Shown: positions 20,606 through 32,273 of the stretch, piece by piece | Position numbering within the stretch: the first letter of the stretch is position 1 | Layout: every line of letters starts with the position of its first letter | Assembly: GCA_025558095.1 (NCBI GenBank) | Contig: JAIVFI010000021.1 | Coordinates: 496,001-560,000, forward strand | Source of the DNA: Hyaloraphidium curvatum | Lineage: Eukaryota; Monoblepharomycota; Hyaloraphidiomycetes; Hyaloraphidiales; Hyaloraphidiaceae | Direction: 5' to 3' | DNA: 64,000 bases | Notes under the pieces: model-generated | The model's database searches: none | What the model was told of the DNA's origin: nothing | The model's input: the letters and a program-made list of their open reading frames with translations, nothing else | Position numbers and translations under genes: made by a program

Positions 20606-22582
20606 TTACACCGTCACGGCCTGCTCGAGGTGGCTACCTTCACGGTGCGGAAAGCCGTGGAAACCGTCGATCCCGCGAGGATAGGTGGAGATTACGAGAT
20701 CCTCCTCCCTGACGAGGGGAGACACCCTTTCGCCCGTGCCGACGCCGGCCCTTCCGCCCTCCAGCGCCCAGTCGGATTCGTACTTGAGGCCCCGTTCCTT
20801 CCAAATGGTGCTGAGCGCTCCGACCAGGTGATCCATCATCGCTTCCGTGTGTCCCGGCGTCGGTGTGATCCTGAGCCGCTCCTCCCCCACGGGCACCGTC
20901 GGGTAATTGATGGATTGAACGTAGACGTCGTACTTGGACAGGAGCTCGTCGCTGATTTGCTTGCAGATTTCGGCGTTGCCGACCAGCACGGGCACAATAT
21001 GGGAGGGGTTCGGAACCACCGGGATGCCGAGATCGGCAAGCCTGGCCTTGAGGAGCCTGGTGTTGAGCTGCTGCCCGATCCGTTCCTTCTGCGACGTCTT
21101 GAGGTACGTGATCGAAGTGATGGCTCCAGCGACCACTGCGGGTGGCAGGGAGGTGGTGAAGATAAACCCCGGCGCGTCTAGAGAGCCAGTAACGAATTAG
21201 TCAGCTGCGGATTGTGGACGCGCTGCGTTGGTACGCACAAGATCGTATCATGTCGCAGAGCGCTGCCGAGGCTGCAATATAGCCGCCGACGATACCGTAG
21301 CCCTTGGCTAGCGTTCCGGAAATAATGTCGACACGGTGCATCTGATCAATGTACTCGGCGACCCCCGCGCCGGTACGGCCGTACATCCCGACGGCATGGA
21401 CCTCGTCGAGGAACGTGATGGCATTGTACTTGTTCGCGAGGTCGCAGATTTCCTTGATTGGACCGATGGAGCCGCACATGGAGTAGACGGATTCGAATGC
21501 AATGATCTTTGGGGTGGCGATGTCCAGGCTTTTGAGGTGGCGCTCCAGATCCTCCATATCGTTGTGCTGAGAACGGGAACAGTTAGCTCAAGAGAATGGC
21601 AAGTGGATGAGGAATGGGGCGACACCGACCTTGAACACGATCTTCTTGGCGCGCGAATGCACGATGCCCTGAATCATCGAGGCATGGTTCTTTGCGTCCG
21701 AGAGAATGACGCATCCAGGCATCTTGGAGCCCAGTGTAGCCAGAGTCGCGTCGTTGGCTACGTAGCACGACGAGAAAACGAGAGCACCGCTCTTCCCGTG
21801 CAAGTCGGCCAACTCGCGTTCCAGGTTCAGGTGCAGCTGTGCGTTGCCGGCGATGTTGCGCGTGCCTCCGGCGCCGGCACCGTACTGGTCGAGCGTAGCT
21901 TTCATCGATTCAATGACTTGGGGGTGTCTACCCATCCCCAAATAGTCGTTGCTGCACCAGACGGTGACGTGATGGTCTGGAGTCGAAGTGTGCGCCATTG
22001 GAAAGCGCGACGCCAGGCGATTGATGTTGTTGAAGTAGCGGTAGCTCTTGTCCTGGTGCTTCTTCTCCAGCTCGGCCTGGTAGAAAGCGTGGTAGTCGAA
22101 GCCGGCCGATCCGATTCCCGTCCTCGACTCCGTGCTGGGCGCTGGGAGACGGCTGAGCATCCGCATCGCGGAACGCTGAAAACCGACCCACCGACAAACT
22201 CGGAAGGAGGCGCATACTTGGTACCGGCCCGCTCGACATGAGCGGCCAATGCGCGGGCCGTGTCGTGCGGCATGGGGCACTTGGCAGAGGAGCCGAAGGC
22301 GCGAGCGCCTCTCATCGCTCCCGGGCGAACCCCTCTGTTCCCGCCATGATGGGCGGCCTTGACTTTGGACTGCTCTCTGACGGTGAGAGCCGAGCCCATC
22401 ACGGGGCATTCCTTGGCCTTGGCGTAGAGCAGCGACTTGGCCAGCGGCAGACCGGGAGCCGAGGTCGCACCGCCCTGGCCGTGCACCGCTCCCACCGCGC
22501 TCGTGGACAGCGCACGGAGGCGGGAAGCAGGCGTGCTCTTCAAGAAGGGGCAAAGGGCCCGGCCGAAGCGGAGGTGCTCCAT
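20606..22582 (-). CDS. HEM1: 5-aminolevulinate synthase, mitochondrial
   Basis: Condenses glycine and succinyl-CoA using PLP, the first step of heme synthesis. Exons 22582-22192, 22141-21630, 21566-21239 and 21177-20606 give 600 residues. The start at 22582 gives the classic fungal leader (MEHLRFGRALCPFLK...SRLRALSTSA), better than an ATG 51 bp upstream. The pre-sequence holds three Cys-Pro heme-regulatory motifs: ALCPF, KECPV and AKCPM. The fold-type I core has YLGMGRHPQV, GAGAGGTRNIAGN, the PLP Asp in FLDEVHAVGMYG, and the Schiff-base Lys in SGTLAKGYGIVGGY. After the third intron it resumes YAPGFIFTTSLPP. Removing each intron restores conserved sequence. The CP motifs suggest import or activity is repressed by heme, as known for ALAS. 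Confidence 0.95.
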
Positions 22583-22790
22583 AGATGCGTGTTCGACAAC
22601 TTTGCCCGGAGGCTCACTCGTAAGCTCACTCATCACCAGGACTGCTTCTTGCTGGGCCAGCAAAGCAAAAGACGGATGCACAGCTGTGGCATTATTCTAT
22701 AACGAAGTTAGAGTTGGCACCTGCGGAAAAGACCCTTTCGTAATATGGGCGGACTACTCCAGGAAGGAGGAGAAAAAGGAGTGATCTAGA

Positions 22791-24108
22791 TTATGAACTG
22801 TCGGCGCTCCTAGAAGGTGGAGCCACTCCTTGTCGCCGGAGCAGTTTGGCCTGAAGTGAAGTCATGAAGTCAGAATGCCTAGCTGAATCTGATGGGCGGT
22901 CGATTCTACTGACCCCGATCCTTCCCATTCGAGCTAGAATACGATCTGACAAGAGCGGGACCGCTTCCCGTTCCCGATCGTTCTCCATTTGGCCCATGGA
23001 ACGAGCAGCAAGATCGATATCCTTGGCGCACTTGGAGTATTCCGCGGGCGTCACCTGGACGTCGAAATTGAGCGCGCCGATGAACCATCTTTCCAGCAGG
23101 TTCCTGGATCCGCGTCATCTCCATGCCCCTTCTTCGGACATTGTTCCCGCACTCACATGTCACTGACGAGCATTTCAGGAAAGATGACGCGGCAAAAGTC
23201 CGTGTTCCAGACCGCGTTGTCATCCCAAACTTTGGATGCAAGAAGAATGCTGCCAAGCAGGAAACGCATCCAGTTGTTACCGGAGAACGGTATCCCCGTC
23301 GCGCTTGTGATACGCCGAATGTAAACCTGAGGCAACGGCATCAATAGAGGCAACGCACCGCAACGTTCTCGCGACGAACCATCATGATAACGGCGCACTC
23401 GCAAGGCAAATCAGCCAGCTGGAAAACCTTGATCAGCGTGGCAAAGATGTCTGCCGACTTTGGAGCACTTGGCACAGCAGGCGGAGGCTGCTCAACGGAA
23501 AGTGAGTTAAGCTGGAGGATCAGATGCGCAACATGTACCATGAGAGGATAGATGTCCTGGCGGAGGGGGTTATCCAAAGATGTGCCGCTGGACGCGGAAT
23601 TGATGCGCATTTCGTCAGCTAGCACTGTTGCTATGCTACGAGGAAAGTCAGAAGAGACGGCCAAACTGTACTCGAGCAGAGCTCACTTGGACAGGATTTT
23701 CCGCAAGTTCGTGACTGGCGCAGATTCAAGGTCTGTGCTGGCACGCAACTCATCGTCGGCCTTCAAAGTTCCATGAACAAGACAGTTTGATTGCATGGCA
23801 GAGCACGGTGACCTCTGGCCTGCCATCGGGGATGTAGGCGGACAACGTGATGCTTCGGTTTCGGCGGTGCTGCCATGCCTCTGCGGAAGGGCAGGGAGGT
23901 CCCGAAACAAGTCATCGGCCCTCGCTGCATGGCTTCCAACGCTTTTGCCTCCCAAAGACACTGCAGCACAGGCACCCAAAGAGCTTCCAGCAGACAACTC
24001 GGAGTCCACCATGTCCCGGGATGCTAGCACCAGGCCATTGCCGTCGGCGGCGCTAGTCAACGAAGCAGTCCCAAAGATGCCATTCTGCCGCCCCAACAAG
24101 CCGTCCAT
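22791..24108 (-). CDS. Cyclin Y-like protein
   Basis: Four exons, 24108-23687, 23635-23380, 23326-23157 and 23103-22791, give 386 residues. The N-terminal third is Ser/Ala-rich and probably disordered. The cyclin box begins near FQLADLPCECAVIMM and runs through VYIRRITSATGIPF, WMRFLLGSILLASKVWDD, AVWNTDFCRVI, and then SDMNLLERWFIGALNFDVQVT across the last intron. The signature WDD-x-AVWN-x-D and the NxLERxFxxxLxF helix are those of cyclin Y and related cyclins, which activate CDK14/16-type kinases in animals. In fungi the kinase partner is uncertain. Phases 2, 0 and 2 close perfectly. It diverges from the nucleotide-sugar transporter gene. Confidence 0.85.
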
Positions 24109-24613
24109 ACTTCTGCGAGTCGTCTGTATATGTACGGAGATCCAAAGAACCAACCGCAGGCGGAAAGACGACTGATGCCTAATCTATCAGATTTCAGATT
24201 GGGACACGTCAATAAGCCATAGTGAGAGCAGCAAGATAGGCGGCGTAGAGTTCGGAACACGCCGTTGCTGTTTGCGTGGAAGATCGGGAGGGGTTTGTTT
24301 GGCGGTTCAACGCGCTCGCGCCCACCGCCACTCGGCGCCGGTGTATGTGTTGGCACAACAAGACGTGAACGAAGCGCAGTTGCCGCCGCCAAGGTGGCAC
24401 AATAGCCATGGGAAAGGGTGTGGTGGCTGGCAAGCGGGAGACCGAACGAGTCGTTGAACGGGATCGATTCTCCCCCTACTCTTCGTCCCCTTGGCCCGCA
24501 CGCCCCGTATCTGGTCGAACCTCATTCGCTGGCTTTCGTCGCTTTTGCGCGGCATGTAATTGGATTCGGCTTCCCTCGCCGTTTGGCCAGCTCTTGTCGA
24601 GACCACCACCTTT
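24109..24613. other. Divergent intergenic region
   Basis: Shared upstream region of the cyclin Y-like gene (minus) and the nucleotide-sugar transporter (plus). Short frames are present on both strands but none splices convincingly into either gene. No repeat was noticed. Confidence 0.5.
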
Positions 24614-25887
24614 ATGGGAATCCAACTCAAATGGATCTCGTTGCTGACCTTGGTGGTGCAAAACAGGTACAATTGGTCGCGCTCGGGCGAATGAAAATGG
24701 TTGCTAAGTGCCGGCGGGCCTCTGCCCTCAGCACTCTGGTTCTGGTCATGCGGTACTCGCGGATGATCCCGGGCCCGCGATACCTTGCTTCGACGGCCGT
24801 CGGTGAGTAAGAGTGTCCGCGAGATGCCGCAAGGAAGTAATGCCGTTTCTCAGTGCTCTCGGAAGTCACAAAGTTCCTCATCTCGCTCGCCATCTACGTC
24901 CGTGAAGAGCAGGATCAGCACAGGTTCTCGGTTCGCAAGCTCTACAACGACATCTTCGGGCCAGAGTCGGACTGGTACAAGCTTATGGTGCCCGCGATTC
25001 TCTACTTCATCCAGAACAACTTGCAGTACATAGCGGTGACGCTTCTGGATGCGGCCACTTTCCAGGTCACGTACCAGATGAAGGTGGGCCGGGCCGTTGC
25101 AGCTTGCTTGGACCTTTGGCTCAATCGAATGCTCGCAGATTCTCACAACCGCGCTCTTCACCGTGTTCATCCTCAATCGGAGTCTGTCGCGGCTGAAATG
25201 GATATCTCTCGTGTTCCTCACGGCCGGGATCGCGCTCGTACAGCTCCCCAGTGGCGCAGACGCCAAAGCGTCGGACCTCCAGGTCAGCGAGAAGCTGCTT
25301 GGTCTCCTTGCGGTCACGATCGCGTGCCTTTTGTCGGGTCTGGCCGGCGTTTACTTTGAGAAGATCCTCAAGGGCACATCGGCGTCTTTGTGGGTTCGCA
25401 ACGTCCAGCTAGCGCTGTTCTCTTTTGTGCCGGGATATTTGTTTGGCGTGCTGTGGATGGACGGAGATAGCGTGCGGGAGAACGGTTTCTTCCACGGCTA
25501 CAACGCATGGGCCTACGGCGCCATCGCTTGCCAGGCATTTGGGGGCCTCATTGTTGCTCTCGTAGTCAAGTACGCTGGTGGGTCCATTCGTCGACGCCTG
25601 ATTGGGACGTGCTCAGCAGCGTTCGTTCGGCAGACAACATCCTCAAGGGGTTCGCGACCTCGATCTCCATCATCCTCTCTTCCGTCGCCTCGGTGTTCCT
25701 CTTTGACTTCCACATAACCCTGACGTTCTTGCTCGGCTCATCGCTGGTCATTTATGCCACTTACCTCTACGGGCTGCCCGATCAACCGCAATCGGTGACG
25801 CCGAAAGAACTGCAGTACGTGAGGGTGGAAATGCGCCCAGAAGTAGAGGATCGCGAGGATGTCGAACACAAGGGGCTAAAGCATTAG
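24614..25887 (+). CDS. Golgi nucleotide-sugar transporter, UDP-galactose/CMP-sialate (SLC35A) type
   Basis: Antiporter that brings a nucleotide sugar into the Golgi lumen in exchange for a nucleoside monophosphate. Five exons, 24614-24666, 24732-24802, 24854-25083, 25139-25577 and 25634-25887, give 348 residues, the normal family size. Family landmarks appear once the introns are removed: [39 protein letters not shown], the helix [32 protein letters not shown], and [17 protein letters not shown] near the C-terminus. About ten hydrophobic helices are visible. The sugar cannot be read from sequence; UDP-galactose is the commonest fungal substrate of this clade. It may supply the glycosyltransferases at 55-61 kb. 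Confidence 0.9.
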
Positions 25888-26033
25888 ATTTCTGAAGCGC
25901 TTGGTGCGAGTTTTGACCGCGGTGGGAGATCAATCGGCGCCCGCAGACGACTGCTCCCGCGTGCGTCCATCTGTCAAAGCCTCTACTTCCGAATTCCTGA
26001 CGGCAGGTCCAATTGATCTTTCTCTAATCAAGG

Positions 26034-26627
26034 ATGATGCCGGGCCTGACGTGTGCACGCGCCCTCTCGGTCGCGTCCGCGAGTATTCGGCACTTTCGGA
26101 CATCTGCAGAGTGTCGTCGCCGCATCACGGACGCAGATGCGACACGACATGTCTTCAAACAAGGCTTAAGCCAACCGAAGTGGGATGCGGGTCGCGACCT
26201 GCCACTTCCACCTCGGCAGAGTGCCATCGGACCCGCCTTGCCGGCGAAAGACTCTTGGAGGACCGAAAGCTCTGTAGATGGCAAACGGCTGTGGTACGCC
26301 GTCACTTTGAAGCGCTCGAGCATCGGGATGCCGCAAAAGACAAAGGACCTGTTGCACAGTGACCTTGGCTTCAAACGCCGCTTGCGCACGGTGTTCTATC
26401 CTGCCTCGCCTTCCATCGCGGGGAAGATACTGAAAGTCAAGGAGCTCGTTCAAGTCGAAGTGCTCGAGAAACTCCCGTACGGAGCGCAAAAGACAAGTGG
26501 ACAGAAGCTGGGGCGCCACGAGGTGCCCAGGAAGCTCAGGAACGGCGGATCGCCATTTAGGGGGTTCATCGCTGAGGGATCAGTGCTTCCCTGGAGGGCG
26601 AATCGAATCAATGATGGCGTTGAATGA
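26034..26627 (+). CDS. MRPL33: Mitochondrial ribosomal protein uL30m
   Basis: Component of the large mitoribosomal subunit. A single frame of 197 residues is shown. The first ~45 residues are Arg/Ser/Ala-rich, like a mitochondrial presequence. The ribosomal core reads LWYAVTLKRSSIGMPQKTK, then LGFKRRLRTVFYPASPSIAGKILKVKELVQVE, which matches uL30m closely (the ITLxRSxIGxPxxT and LxKRxxTVYxPxSPxxAGxIxxVKxLV patterns). The segment between presequence and core (about 26175-26275) contains possible splice sites, so a short intron there cannot be excluded. The gene converges on the Sds3-like gene; the two stops are about 40 bp apart. Confidence 0.85.
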   Translation: MMPGLTCARALSVASASIRHFRTSAECRRRITDADATRHVFKQGLSQPKWDAGRDLPLPPRQSAIGPALPAKDSWRTESSVDGKRLWYAVTLKRSSIGMPQKTKDLLHSDLGFKRRLRTVFYPASPSIAGKILKVKELVQVEVLEKLPYGAQKTSGQKLGRHEVPRKLRNGGSPFRGFIAEGSVLPWRANRINDGVE

Positions 26628-26665
26628 TTTGAGTGTGTAGTGAAGAAGCAGGTATAGAATCGAGG

Positions 26666-27694
26666 TCAACGGCGCGCAAACTTGGAAGTCAATCTCGGTG
26701 GCGCGCTGAAGCCACCTACGGCCTTCGATGATGGGGATTATGTTAAGAGAAGGTGTAACCGCCGCAGGAGAACAGCGATTCTCACCCTCCGCAGCACGTT
26801 CAAGTCCTCGTGGATCTCGGAATCCTTCAGCAAGTACGGGCACTGGGGACCCTGCTGCTGCTTCCGCCTTCGCTCCTTCCTTTCCTCTCCGACGCCCTTT
26901 GTCATGGGATTCCGCCTCGTCGCACGCGCCTTCTGGTCCATCGCGCCGTCCGCAGTGACTTGGAGGAAACGAGGGGGGCGGGGTCGGGGAAGCAGGTTAA
27001 GCGAGAACGCGGCACAGTTGGCAGCGGAGCGACTGACCAGCCATGACGTCGAAGTTCTCGCGCTCCTCTCGCAACTTTCTCCTCTTGTTTTCCAGGTCCA
27101 ACAGCATCTTCTCCTTGAGGCCCTGCTTCTCGTTCTGGACCCCGTTTTGCCGTGAGCCTGCGAGGTCGCGGGGGTTGCCTCAGGACTCACGTGGTAGTCC
27201 TCCTGTGCGCTTGCTTTCTCGGCCTCATACAGCACCGTAGCGCAGTGAAGTTGGTAATCCCGGAAGAGCTCGGCCTGTCTAATGAGCTCATCGCGTTCTT
27301 CAATGAGCTGCTTCATCTTCTCCCTGAAATCAGGATGCGATCCTGCCAAAGGTGTCAACGGTGGGCGTCGGCAGCTCGCTGCGTATTGCCGAACCATCCT
27401 GAAGGTCCTTGATTTCTCGTTTGAACCCGGCCAGCTTCTCCAGAAAGATCCTACCACGGGCACGACAGCAACGAGCGTGAATGGCGACCGATGAGCGGGG
27501 AAACAGCCTCCTCACTTCTCCTTGTTCTCCGCGAAGTCCCGCTGTAATCGCTCCAGGCGCTCGAGCAGGTCCTGCCGGCGCTTCTCCTTCTTGGAGAGCT
27601 CCACGGGGGCCGAAAACCGGTCCTCTTCTGCAATCGCGTTAGCTTGGCGATGTTGAAACAAAGTAGGCCGCGCACCGAGGTAGCCGTCCTCCAT
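26666..27694 (-). CDS. SDS3: Sds3/BRMS1-like subunit of the Sin3-Rpd3 histone deacetylase complex
   Basis: Structural subunit that dimerises and tethers histone deacetylase to the Sin3 scaffold, in the nucleus. Six exons, 27694-27516, 27450-27395, 27342-27191, 27134-27038, 26958-26786 and 26722-26666, give 237 residues. The coiled-coil hallmark spans several introns: KLAGFKREIKDLQDGSHPDF, then KMKQLIEERDELIRQAELFRDYQL and YEAEKASAQEDYH, followed by GLKEKMLLDLENKRRKLREER. This HPxFxxxxxxLxxERDxxLRxAExxRxYQL pattern defines the Sds3/BRMS1 family. The tail is basic (TRRNPMTKGV, then an RKERRRK cluster). All six splice phases close. Start ATG at 27694 lies in a clear coding frame. Confidence 0.85.
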
Positions 27695-27783
27695 CTCCGG
27701 GGGCGTTATGGAGGTCCTGTCCTCCGTGATCGGTTATTGGCCTGGTTAATTGGCGCGCCTTGATCGTTCGGCATGCGGCCCCC

Positions 27784-28620
27784 ATGCACAGATTCGACGG
27801 ACGCAGCGATGGCCAGATCAGGGAAATGGCGGCCGAAATCGGCCCATTGCCGTCCTCGGACGGATCAGCACGCTTCAGTTTTGGTGCGCTGGTCTGATGC
27901 CGGGCACTGCGCGAATCCGCCGACCAGACGTCGTTCGAGCAGGGGAGACCTCTGTTGTCTGCGCTTTCTATGGGCCCAAGGAAGCGAGATTGCGGGACGA
28001 GCTTTACGACGAAGCCGTCGTCGAGCTATCCTTGACCCGTCCCAAGGAGGGCACGGGTACGCGTCCGCCACGCGCAAACGGTCTCTTCGCTTACCTCCGT
28101 CTTAGGTCCAAGATACCGCGAGGACGAGATTTCCATCAAAGAGATAGCCCTTTCTTCGATGCTGTCGGAAATGCATCAAGGGGCGGCGTTTAAAATGGCC
28201 ATGAACGTCGCAAGTGACCACGGATCGGTGCGTTCACCAGCGGCCCACGTTGGAATGTTGACGAGCGTCTGTCTTGTCTAGAGCTTTTCGGCGGCCATCA
28301 ATGCGGCATCGCTCGCACTTTTGGACTCCTGTGTTCCGACCCGCAATCTTTGTGTGTCGGCAACGTGCGCCGTGGCTGCCAGCGGCGCACTGATGCTCGA
28401 CCCTACGGACGTGGAGGCGGAAGCAGCCGCCTCTTTGCATTCCTTCGTCTTCCATGGCCCGGACAATGTCGGTTTGGTGGCCAGCCGGTCGACAGGGACG
28501 TTCACGGAGGACGAATTCAACGCCGGCCTGGACCTTTGCCGCGCTGCCGCAGCAAAGATTCACGCATTCATGTCGCTTAGCATCCGGAACGCCGTAGAAC
28601 GCGAGCGGGACGGCTCCTGA
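27784..28620 (+). CDS. RRP46: Exosome complex RNase PH-like subunit Rrp46
   Basis: Non-catalytic ring subunit of the RNA exosome, which degrades and trims RNA in nucleus and cytoplasm. Four exons, 27784-27883, 27943-28056, 28106-28227 and 28282-28620, give 224 residues. The RNase PH fold is visible: RFDGRSDGQIREMAAEIGPLPSSDGSARF, SVVCAFYGPKEARLRDE after the first intron, the helix ISIKEIALSSMLSEM, and SFSAAINAASLALLDS after the third. The absence of the phosphate-binding residues of active RNase PH, the length and the N-terminal wording point to the Rrp46/EXOSC5 branch rather than Rrp41. Confidence 0.87.
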
Positions 28621-29447
28621 TCGCCAGTCAGACTTGGTGATCGCTTCCGACCCGGACGCCGTGGAACCAGGCGCGTCAGGCCGCAGGCCATAGATGGCCA
28701 ATACCAAAAGCAGAGCAGGCAACCTCGAGCGTGGATGCAGCTCCGGCCCCGCTTCTAAGGTAATCCGTTCTCTGGTATTGCTTCATATGAGGGTCCGTCA
28801 GCTTAGACACCGTAAACAGGTACAGCGCCTTCGGAGGGTGGAGAATGACGAACAATAGAAACTAATTGACAGCTGTAGTCCTCGTCGATTTGTCCCTCCA
28901 GCGTGTGCGCCCACTGGTTCAGTTCACGCACTTTGTGGGCTAGGTATTAGGTTTGAATAACACTCGGAAACGCGCGCGAACTCCCTTGCACCACCACCAG
29001 GACCACACGCATCGCCTCGCGAAATGGTAGCGTATCTCGGCTGGATTGGGCCTGAGAACGAGCTGGGAGGGAAGCGGTCTGGTTGCGGCTGCTGCTGGGC
29101 GTCGTCTTGCCGGGGGCGGTCCCCGAACTCCGTGGGCTGCTTAGGGAGAGCGACGTCGGGCTCGCCGGTGCCGCAGTTGTGGGGGAGCGCCCCTTGCCGT
29201 GCTCGCGCCGTACCGCCGATGGGGTGCTGGTGGTTCACTGGAGGGTGTTGACGTGGTCTGCGCGTCCCTGGAGCCAACGCGGGCGGATCTCCCTCGGGTG
29301 CGGCGCAGAGTTCCCCGCGCGGGTAGCCCGGGGATCCTGCCATCGAGTGAGCGCCGATGGACCATCTTCATTCGACGACTGGGCCGTTTTGCTGTCGGAG
29401 CGGAGGGTGCGCGGGAGCCGTGGCTCACACTTTGGCTCCCACAACAG
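28621..29447. other. Unresolved stretch; possible small minus-strand exons
   Basis: On the minus strand two short coding-like pieces occur: KVRELNQWAHTLEGQIDEDY (about 28938-28877) and ALYLFTVSKLTDPHMKQYQR (about 28830-28770). They could be exons of one small gene, but no satisfactory splice chain to a start was found. On the plus strand, 29083-29235 could be the N-terminal part of the eS30 gene. GC-rich frames elsewhere here look spurious. Confidence 0.3.
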
Positions 29448-29705
29448 GGCAAAGTCCACGGCTCTCTGGCTCGTGCCGGCAAAGTGAAGGGCCAAACGCC
29501 CAAAGTGGAACCGGCGGAGAAGAAGAAGCAACCTCGGGGTGAATCTCTGTGGTGATCGGGCGACAAGGCCGCAGGGTTGCTGACGCAGTGGCGCACAGGG
29601 CGGGCAAAGAAGCGGATGCAGTACAACCGAAGATTCGTGAATGCGGTGGCCGGCTTCGGCAAGCGGAAGATGAACCCGGCACCGATGGTTTGTTTTGCCC
29701 GATAA
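29448..29705 (+). CDS. RPS30: Ribosomal protein eS30 (5' exon unresolved)
   Basis: Small-subunit cytosolic ribosomal protein. Two exons, 29448-29538 and 29599-29705, encode [21 protein letters not shown] and then [20 protein letters not shown], ending [11 protein letters not shown]. This is an almost complete eS30 with its characteristic start [18 protein letters not shown]. The initiator must lie in an upstream exon, since the visible frame begins at a CAG acceptor (29447). In animals eS30 is made as a fusion behind the ubiquitin-like FUBI; in bakers' yeast an intron follows the first codons. The region 29083-29235 could be either kind of upstream exon. The product is otherwise about 66 residues here. 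Confidence 0.9.
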
Positions 29706-29950
29706 CAAACGGCATCGTGGAACTGACACGGAACTCGTTGCAGGGCAAGACGTCCGCCGCGCCTTGAGCTTGTAATGATCCAGCACAACTGTACAATACA
29801 GTAGGACTCTGCGCATTCATTGCCATTACAGTACGATGTCGGCGCCAGAGCGACGCTCAAGCCACCTTGCAGCATTCACCTTGCTCAAGATTCTCCCTTC
29901 CCGCGTCCCCGGCGTCCCGTGCGCCGTCCGAAAGAATAGCTGTGTCGTAG

Positions 29951-30625
29951 CTAAACTGGCAGCTTCGCTTTGCCGGCAATTCTGTCGACGATCGGGGCTA
30001 CGAATGGCAGACTGAGGAACGTGCCGATGACGGGTAATCGTCGGCTGCGAGATCAGGTGGTCAGAGCAAACCAGTGCCTGAGCGGGCTTCGATGACCTAC
30101 AGGAAGCTAACAATAACTGGGAAGAAATCGCTGGCCAATTGGGCGTCAGATTTGCACGATCCGACTCATTCCTCGTGACCCACCCAAAGAGGTTCACGAA
30201 TCCGACGGTCTCCACGAGCATGCCGATGAAGGGCCACTTCAGGAAAACCAGAATGATGCCGAGGAAGAAGAAGACGGTCCCGCGAAGCTTCTCTCTTCTT
30301 TGAAAGAAGAAACGGACGGTGCTGGCCACGCCAATGACAAGGGTCACGCCGGCCAGAAACAGAATCTGATAGCGGAAGGCAGCAAGGGGAGGCAAGCCCC
30401 ATTGCAAAAGCTTACTCGTCCGAATGCCGTGGTCTCCCCGAGAACGCTCACGTTGCCGATCCCGAGAAGGCCGCCGTCAAAGAACATTAACATTCCAAGC
30501 AGCATGAAAAAGACCCCAAACGCCGTCAAGCCGACCCCAATCTCTGTGTCGTTGCCGAACGTCAGCGCGCGCTGTCTATCCCCACAGCCGGAGTAGAGCA
30601 CCCGCTTTGCGTTTCTGTAAGCCAT
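29951..30625 (-). CDS. GOT1: Golgi transport protein Got1
   Basis: Small tetraspanning membrane protein of ER-Golgi vesicles, acting in COPII transport and fusion. Four exons, 30625-30452, 30365-30184, 30130-30101 and 30044-29951, give 159 residues. Conserved landmarks are EIGVGLTAFGVFFMLLGMLMFFD, ILFLAGVTLVIGVASTVRFFF, GTVFFFLGIILVFLKWPFIGM, and DFFPVIVSFLRRLPVIGTFL, where three introns are removed in series. Exon 3 is only 30 nt, and its inclusion is required to restore the conserved FFPVIVSFLRR join. Four hydrophobic segments match Got1. The first ~25 residues before the family core are unusual for Got1 and may reflect a wrong start. Confidence 0.88.
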
Positions 30626-30834
30626 GAGGAAGAAGACATCGTGCGCCCTTTGAAACTTCCTCGTACGGCGTCGATGTTCGCAGTGATATGTAGCGGTGCC
30701 TCGGTATGGGTTACGCGCGAGATCCGGGCGGACGGGCAGAGCAGGTTGAGGTGTGACGACGGAGCCGTCGCGCGGCCGCGCGCGTGCGCGCTGCCCGACC
30801 TGTGCCGCGACCTCCTCACACGCGTGGCGGGAAG

Positions 30835-31585
<751 letters not shown>

Positions 31586-31778
31586 TCGCCTTACCCTCTA
31601 TTTCGCGCCCCTTCCAGGTGGGCAGCAGCCTGATCGCATTCGCTACCGCGTTGCTTCGCTGCCAGCGAGCGAACCCGCCCGTGAACCAAGTTTGACGGCG
31701 AACTGCGGCCCCTAGGCGGAGTTTCGCTGAGGGATGAATGCTGTGAGGAAACATTGAGCACGATATACAGCTGTCTTC

Positions 31779-32273
31779 TCAACCGAGCCGCTGGCGACAC
31801 ATACCGGTCACCATGAAGACGATGCCGAGCGCACCGGCGAACGAGGCCGTAAGGATGAACAGCCACCAGCTGCTCTCTGCAGTCAGTCCACCCAGAACAA
31901 TATAGCTTATGCCCCTGCCCGCGTTCGTGAACAGGAACTTTGCGTACTGCGGAACAGTCGATCAGTGCTACGGGGGTCGCGTCCGCAGGTTTCCCCACTT
32001 CCTCCACGGCCGAAGGGACATAGAATTCAACAACAAGGAGCAAAAGCGAGAAGCAGCTGCCAGCGAAATCAAATTGGCCGTCATCATCGGCCACGAAGAG
32101 AGCTAAGAGGTCAATTGTCCTGAAGGTCGCCTAGCGTAGACCAACATGACATAAATCCCGGCAATGACGCTGGCTGGCGTCGTATGGAGGTATAGGAGCC
32201 CTCCTCCACCGGCCACGAGCAGGAGGGAGCAAATAATGCTAAGGAGCTTCCAGATGGCCTTCGCAGGATCCAT
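31779..32273 (-). CDS. Tvp18/COPI-associated small membrane protein
   Basis: Three exons, 32273-32131, 32056-31999 and 31946-31779, give 122 residues. The protein has four hydrophobic segments: LLSIICSLLLVAGGGGLLYL, VIAGIYVMLVYASCFSLLLL, GRGISYIVLGGL and LFILTASFAGALGIVFMV. The stretch VEFYVPSAVEEYAKFLFTNAGRG resembles COPI-associated/Tvp18-like Golgi proteins, in which an amphipathic loop and GRG precede a membrane helix. The first intron must start with GC (donor GCGACC at 32130) to join ASCFSLLLL in frame, an unusual donor. Function is probably in Golgi membrane traffic, known only in outline for the family. Confidence 0.6.
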
